DNA of 64,000 bases from Alviniconcha marisindica (lineage: Eukaryota > Mollusca > Gastropoda > Provannidae): the NCBI GenBank assembly GCA_018857735.1, contig JABMCL010000693.1, forward strand, positions 32,501 to 96,500, read 5' to 3'. Within the stretch, counting starts at the first letter, position 1. Each line of letters begins with the position of its first letter. The translations under genes and the position numbers were made by a program. Positions 59,419 through 64,000 of this stretch are shown piece after piece. The notes below the pieces were generated by a model that was not told where the DNA came from, did no database searches, and saw only the letters and a program-made list of their open reading frames with translations.

Positions 59419-62400
59419 ATGGCATCTATGGACATTGATCACACCCAGGAACATATTCAGGTGAGAAAGAAAGTGCTTTTCAATATTTTGATCGGGCAAA
59501 ACTCGCTGTTCATTGTTTTTGGAAACCACTGTAGTCGCTTCCCGAGTGGCAAGACAAAGCGCCGTTTTTCGGCTAAGTCAAGATGGCGAGTAAATTTTTC
59601 TAAGTATGAAACCGCTATGTGGTAATGTTTGGACCTCCCATGTGTCTTCTTGGGGCTTCTTAAGACTGAATTATGAGGGTGGATAGGATCCTGTTTGTAC
59701 AGTTTTTACTTTCTATGTTTCAGGAAAACGGGTCAGAAGCTAATAAATCCGCTTCAGGTAAGTAAAATGCTTTGTCCTAGCCATTTGCAGCGTAAGCGAA
59801 CTTAGCCTCTGTAGCGAGCGATGTGCGCGTGGAGTGCTGAGCAGTCAGGAAATCGGTGACTGCACAGCGCAAGGTGGCAGAGTGCGAGTGCCGTGTAAAG
59901 GGGATGTAAACATTTGATCTTCAGCTTGTGTGAAAATTTCAAGAGATCTAGATAATTGTTAAAATATATTGACGACTAGATGATCATGATCCGGAGATTT
60001 TTGTTCGGGTTTTTCTTCACTGAATAGCAAGCCATGCCCACTGTCTAACTGAAGTCAAGGAACCCGTCTCACTTTCAGAGCGTGCGCTTTAAATGCCCGA
60101 GCGGCAAGTATGAATTGGTATTTAAAAACGCTCACACGTGCAAGAAAAAAATGGATTTCTTCTTCTTCCACTAAATAGCCAACTTTAAGTATGCATTCTG
60201 ACATTATGTGGATTTGGCTTGGAACAAGGTTATAATCTGTCTGACTTTTTTCAGAACGGCAGTTGACTCTTTGTTCTCGTAGTCATTTAGATAAAAAAAT
60301 ACTGGCCAAACATAAGCCTAAGTTCATGTCACTCCACTTCATAACTTCAGCCTCATTAGGACTAATTGTTTCTTGTACTGAAATGAACATACTGCTTCAA
60401 ACAGTTGTTTATAAATACATAGGTAAATCAGTTAAATGTGAAGTAAGTTATTGCATTGTGATTTGTCATTTAAAATCATATTGTGATTTATCCCCATGGA
60501 ATGTAAACAAATTACAAGAACCCCACACATAAAGTTAAAGCTTGTTAATTTTCTCATTTAAGTTTGCTTAACCCTGTGCATGTTTTGGTATCCATAATGT
60601 AACACGGCCAGTCCTTCTCCACATTTCTGTATGTGTGTACGTGCACAGATGTAGACTAAATGAATTTCAAGTGTTATATATTTTAATTCTTTTGACTATT
60701 AGTATCTTCATATAAATTACATTTGTATTTTAAAGCTGTGTATCATGTTTGAGGACATTGCCTTTTGATCTTTTTCATTTATTCACATTTGAAACTTGAA
60801 CTGATATGCATACTTTTGTCATCCAGTATTAATTATTATACATGGTATTAATCTTGATTGTAATGTATAAACACATGCTTTCATAATTCATGTATACAAC
60901 AGATATAGAACAACAACTACAAACACATACACACCTGTGTTTAACTGTGTTCTGATACTAACAGTGAATAGTGATACACAGTGATAGATACTGTTACTGT
61001 TAGCTTTTATTTTAAACAAAGCTTTCAAACTGCATGATGGCAAGTGGCTAGGTTTTACCAGTTCAGAGCAGTGTCTGTGACTATGGCCCATTTTAAGGTC
61101 ATGGAGAGTCTGAAGTTACAACTGAAGTTGTGTTTTCCTGTTTTGATTGGGAGTCCTTTCAGCAGTTGCTCTTCATGTTTGGGATGTGTGTAACAAAGTT
61201 TGGTATGATGGGTTACTATCTTGAAGGTATATCTTGAATCTTCTCAACCAATCAACCTTTTGTAACAAAACTTGGCATGATGGGTTGCTGTCTTGAAGGT
61301 ATATCTTGAATCTTCTCAACCAATCAACCTTTTGTAACAAAACTTGGTATGATGGGTTGCTGTCTTGAAGGTATATCTTGGAATCTTCTCAACCAGTCAA
61401 CCTTTTGTTACATTTGTAACAAAACTTGGCATGATGGGTTGCTGTCTTGAAGGTCAATGTCACTGTAAGGGCTTATAAAGTTATATAATCAAAATATGGT
61501 GGTTTCTATCATAATTATCTTCTGAACTAATGATTCTTTTGTAACCAAACTTAGTTTGATGGAAGACTGTCATAAGCCAAAATGTGCAGTGAAAATATTA
61601 GATTGCTATCTTCAAGGTCTAGGTCAGAGTATGGTTTTAGTGTCCAGAATGGTGTAACTAATCATATTAAAGGGAAGGTGCAAAATGAGGGTGTTGCAGA
61701 TCTTACCCATTATTATTAATACTATTAATTGTGTTGTTTTCTTCTCCAGATTAATACTATTACAGTATTAGACTAATTAATAATAATGATAACAAATATA
61801 ATTTTGTACTCTCTCTTAAAGTCTTAATGATGGTGTTTTTTTATTGTTTTTATCATCTTTTTGGGGGGTGGGGGGAGTTGCTTGAGTTGCCAATGAAGAT
61901 AGTTCCAGTTTAGATAGCTAAGTAACATCTACCACCCCGCAAAGAAAAAGAGTAGAATAAATGAATGAACATAGGGTTTTGGTTTTGGGAATCAGTATCA
62001 AATATAGAACATTGCACATTTTCACCATTTTTAGTTCAACTAGTATGGGTTGTATGTGATCTTAGCAACACTGTAATGTGACAGGGGTTATCATTGGCCC
62101 CCCCCCCCCATCCCAATCAGCAAATCTAAATTTTCTGACTTTACTAAACAGATTGTGGGAGTAATCTGACTGCCTGAACTGTTTTTTGTTTTTGTTTTGA
62201 AAAACAGACTTGTAGTGGAAAAACATGTTCAGAAGCAACAAAATGATAACAACAACAACAAAATGCTGCTGGTAATGATAGAAATTGTAAATGTAAGGTG
62301 CTATGATATGGAAAAGTCAAACTGATCAGTTATGAAGTGCACATGTAAATCTTGTGTTTGAATTTATTTCACCTTTTGTTTGTTTGTTGTGTGGCCACTA

Positions 62401-64000
62401 GAGCCAGTTTTCAGGGAAATGGACAGCGCTGCAGATTGCTCTAAATCTGTGTCCCCAGCTGCTGACCTGAAGGCCAAGATGCAAAACACCAACTCCAACC
62501 ATTCCTCCCACAACGGGATCTCCAACCACGTCAATGACAACGGTGACAAGTTCAAGACCCCAACCTCCTCTGCCAAGCACAGCTCCAGCTCGTCCGAGCA
62601 CAAAGATCGCTCCAAGGATGGCAAGCACCACAGCTCCTCTTCCTCCTCCTCCAAGCATAGGGATGGATCCTCCTCCTCCTCTTCTTCTTCCAAGCACCGC
62701 GAGTCGAGTTCCAGCAAGCACAAGGATGGGAGCTCCAGCTCATCCAAGCACTCATCCTCGCACAGCTCCAGTTCCAGCTCCAAACACAAAGATGGGAGCT
62801 CCTCGTCCTCCAGCTCCAGCAAGCACAAGGAGGGGTCGTCATCGTCTTCCTCCTCCAAGCACAAGGAAGGGTCTTCTTCTTCCTCGTCCAAACCGAAGGA
62901 GGGCAGCAGCAGCAGCCATTCCAAGGACAGGTCGTCTGATCACAAGCATTCCTCGTCATCTGACAAGCACAAGTCCAGCAGTTCTGACAAGCACCGCGAC
63001 AAGACCAAGGAGCACAGCAGCAGCTCCAAGCCATCTTCTTTGTCATCTTCAGACAAACACAGGTCAGTTCAGTTCTTTGCCTGGGTATGAGTGTTGCAAA
63101 CGCTGACTTCCGGGTTTAGAATTAGAAAGTTAGAAAACATAAGATTATGTTTGAGAGGTATGAATTTAAAAAACAAATCTTTCATTGTATATATTATATA
63201 TATGTATATAAAAAGAAACAAAAGTGAGGAAGTTCAGGTTAAAAAAAATTTTTTTTAAAGATTAGGAGCTGTAAGTGTATGTTTAATGCTTCAGTTAAGC
63301 GTCTGTTTAACCACACAGCAATTGGAGTGTATAAGAACTAAAGCATTTGTACATTTTACAGGCTAGGATGCCTGCGTATAGCTTTCGTACGTGATTGACT
63401 TCCTTTTGAATCTTACCCAAAATGAAGATTGACTTTGCCTTTTGGGGGTATTATATGCTGAATTAGTGAATCCTTTGTCTTCAACTCAGCAAACTAAAAG
63501 AGGGCAGCAGTAGCTCTTCGGGGAAGAAAGACAAGGAGTCCAGTAGCAGCAAGTCCAGCTCTCACAAAAGTGAAGAGAAGAAACCTTCCAGCTCCTCCTC
63601 CAGCCCACCCAAAGTGAAGGCGGAACCTAGCTCGCCGACCAAGGGCTCCACCGAGTCGTCCAAAAAAGACAAACCACTGTCCAAGTCTCCTGTCAAAGAG
63701 GTCAAGGTGGAGGTCAAGAGGGAAGCTGTTAGTGATGATGATGAAAAACCTTTGGTAAGTTTGATCCCTGTAATAAAAAATAAAATTAAAGGAGAAAAAA
63801 GTTTGATTTTTATACTTTAAGGGTTTATGGGCTGACCTTCACCTGGCTCCATGTCTGTGGTTGAAAATTGTTACCATTCGTTGGCACAGCAGTGGTTATA
63901 GTAAAAGCTGGTGGAGTCAGGAGGAACGTGCACTGCATTGATTATGCGTGGGTCTTGTTTGCTTATCAGCATTGTGTTCTGCTTAAATTTAAAAAATAAA
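59419..64000 (+). CDS. TOP1: Probable DNA topoisomerase I, N-terminal part (runs off the window)
   Basis: Topoisomerase IB relaxes supercoils in the nucleus. Only its disordered N-terminal domain would be here. Exons: 59419-59460, 59724-59757, 62402-63062 and 63490-63754, GT-AG, phases consistent, 334 aa to the last donor at 63755. The start is MASMDIDHTQEHIQENGSE. Exon 3 encodes repeated blocks of poly-Ser and SSKHKDG or SSKHKEG, and exon 4 ends with KVKAEPSSP, KEVKVEVKRE and SDDDEKPL. The mix of poly-Ser, KHK/KDK, KVE-type sumoylation-like sites and acidic DDDxxPL matches insect TOP1 N-termini. The conserved core with the catalytic Tyr lies beyond the window, so this is an inference from composition and short motifs. 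Another Ser/Lys-rich nuclear protein is possible. A cDNA, or the next exons encoding a WKWWEEE-like motif, would settle it. Confidence 0.68.
61185..61460. repeat. 72-bp tandem repeat in TOP1-like intron 2
   Basis: Four units with TTTTGTAACAAAACTTGGCA, TGATGGGTTGCTGTCTTGAA and ATCTTCTCAACCAATCAACC. The motif AACTTGG with TTTTGTTAC also occurs in reverse at 3530-3850 (AAGTTTGGTTACGAAAGGCT), so the unit comes from a dispersed repeat. Confidence 0.8.

Noticed and set aside
62364..62924. Long minus-strand and alternative-frame ORFs (Glu/Leu-rich, Pro/Thr-rich)
   Set aside because: They are shadows of the Ser-rich exon of the TOP1-like gene, whose frame is supported by splice sites and phase.

Overview
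The window is animal nuclear DNA. Genes are split by GT-AG introns and the gaps hold microsatellites, minisatellites, tRNA-derived SINE-like repeats and small inverted-repeat elements. Protein content and repeat style fit a mollusc, probably a gastropod; this is an inference, and no rRNA or mitochondrial marker is present to settle it. I see no prokaryotic operon, CRISPR array or rRNA gene.

Five protein-coding genes can be assembled by hand with reading phase kept across every exon junction. On the minus strand: a tail-anchored cytochrome b5 (3410-14869, 6 coding exons, 131 aa) and the BMP modulator twisted gastrulation, TWSG1 (22928-26784, 3 coding exons, 280 aa). On the plus strand: a RING/zinc-finger/UIM ubiquitin ligase of the RNF114/RNF166 group (28735-33912, 5 exons, 219 aa), the pseudouridine synthase RPUSD2 (41414-52500, 11 exons, 718 aa), and the Ser/Lys-rich N-terminus of what is most likely DNA topoisomerase I (59419 to the window edge, 4 exons, incomplete). 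TWSG1 and the RNF gene are divergent, about 2 kb apart. The genes are unrelated housekeeping or developmental genes and do not form a pathway.

Mobile and repetitive DNA fills the rest. In and behind the cytochrome b5 gene lie a 730-bp piggyBac-type element with TTAA target sites and internally multiplied subterminal repeats (2274-3003), a TA-flanked element carrying a THAP-like fragment (6168-6674, second copy in a TWSG1 intron at 25961-26475), a five-unit array of a SINE-like repeat (8262-9202) and a piggyBac transposase remnant that has lost its catalytic core (9270-10535). RPUSD2 has two introns with large tandem arrays whose units look like 3' splice sites. In intron 5 the unit is a copy of the real acceptor plus the first exon bases. 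Right after the RPUSD2 stop is a 1-kb minisatellite that stays open in several frames. The SINE-like families share a 3' tail module.

No undescribed biological system of the defence or operon type is visible. The most unusual structures are the acceptor-bearing arrays in RPUSD2, the piggyBac-type element with amplified subterminal repeats, and the THAP-like inverted-repeat family.
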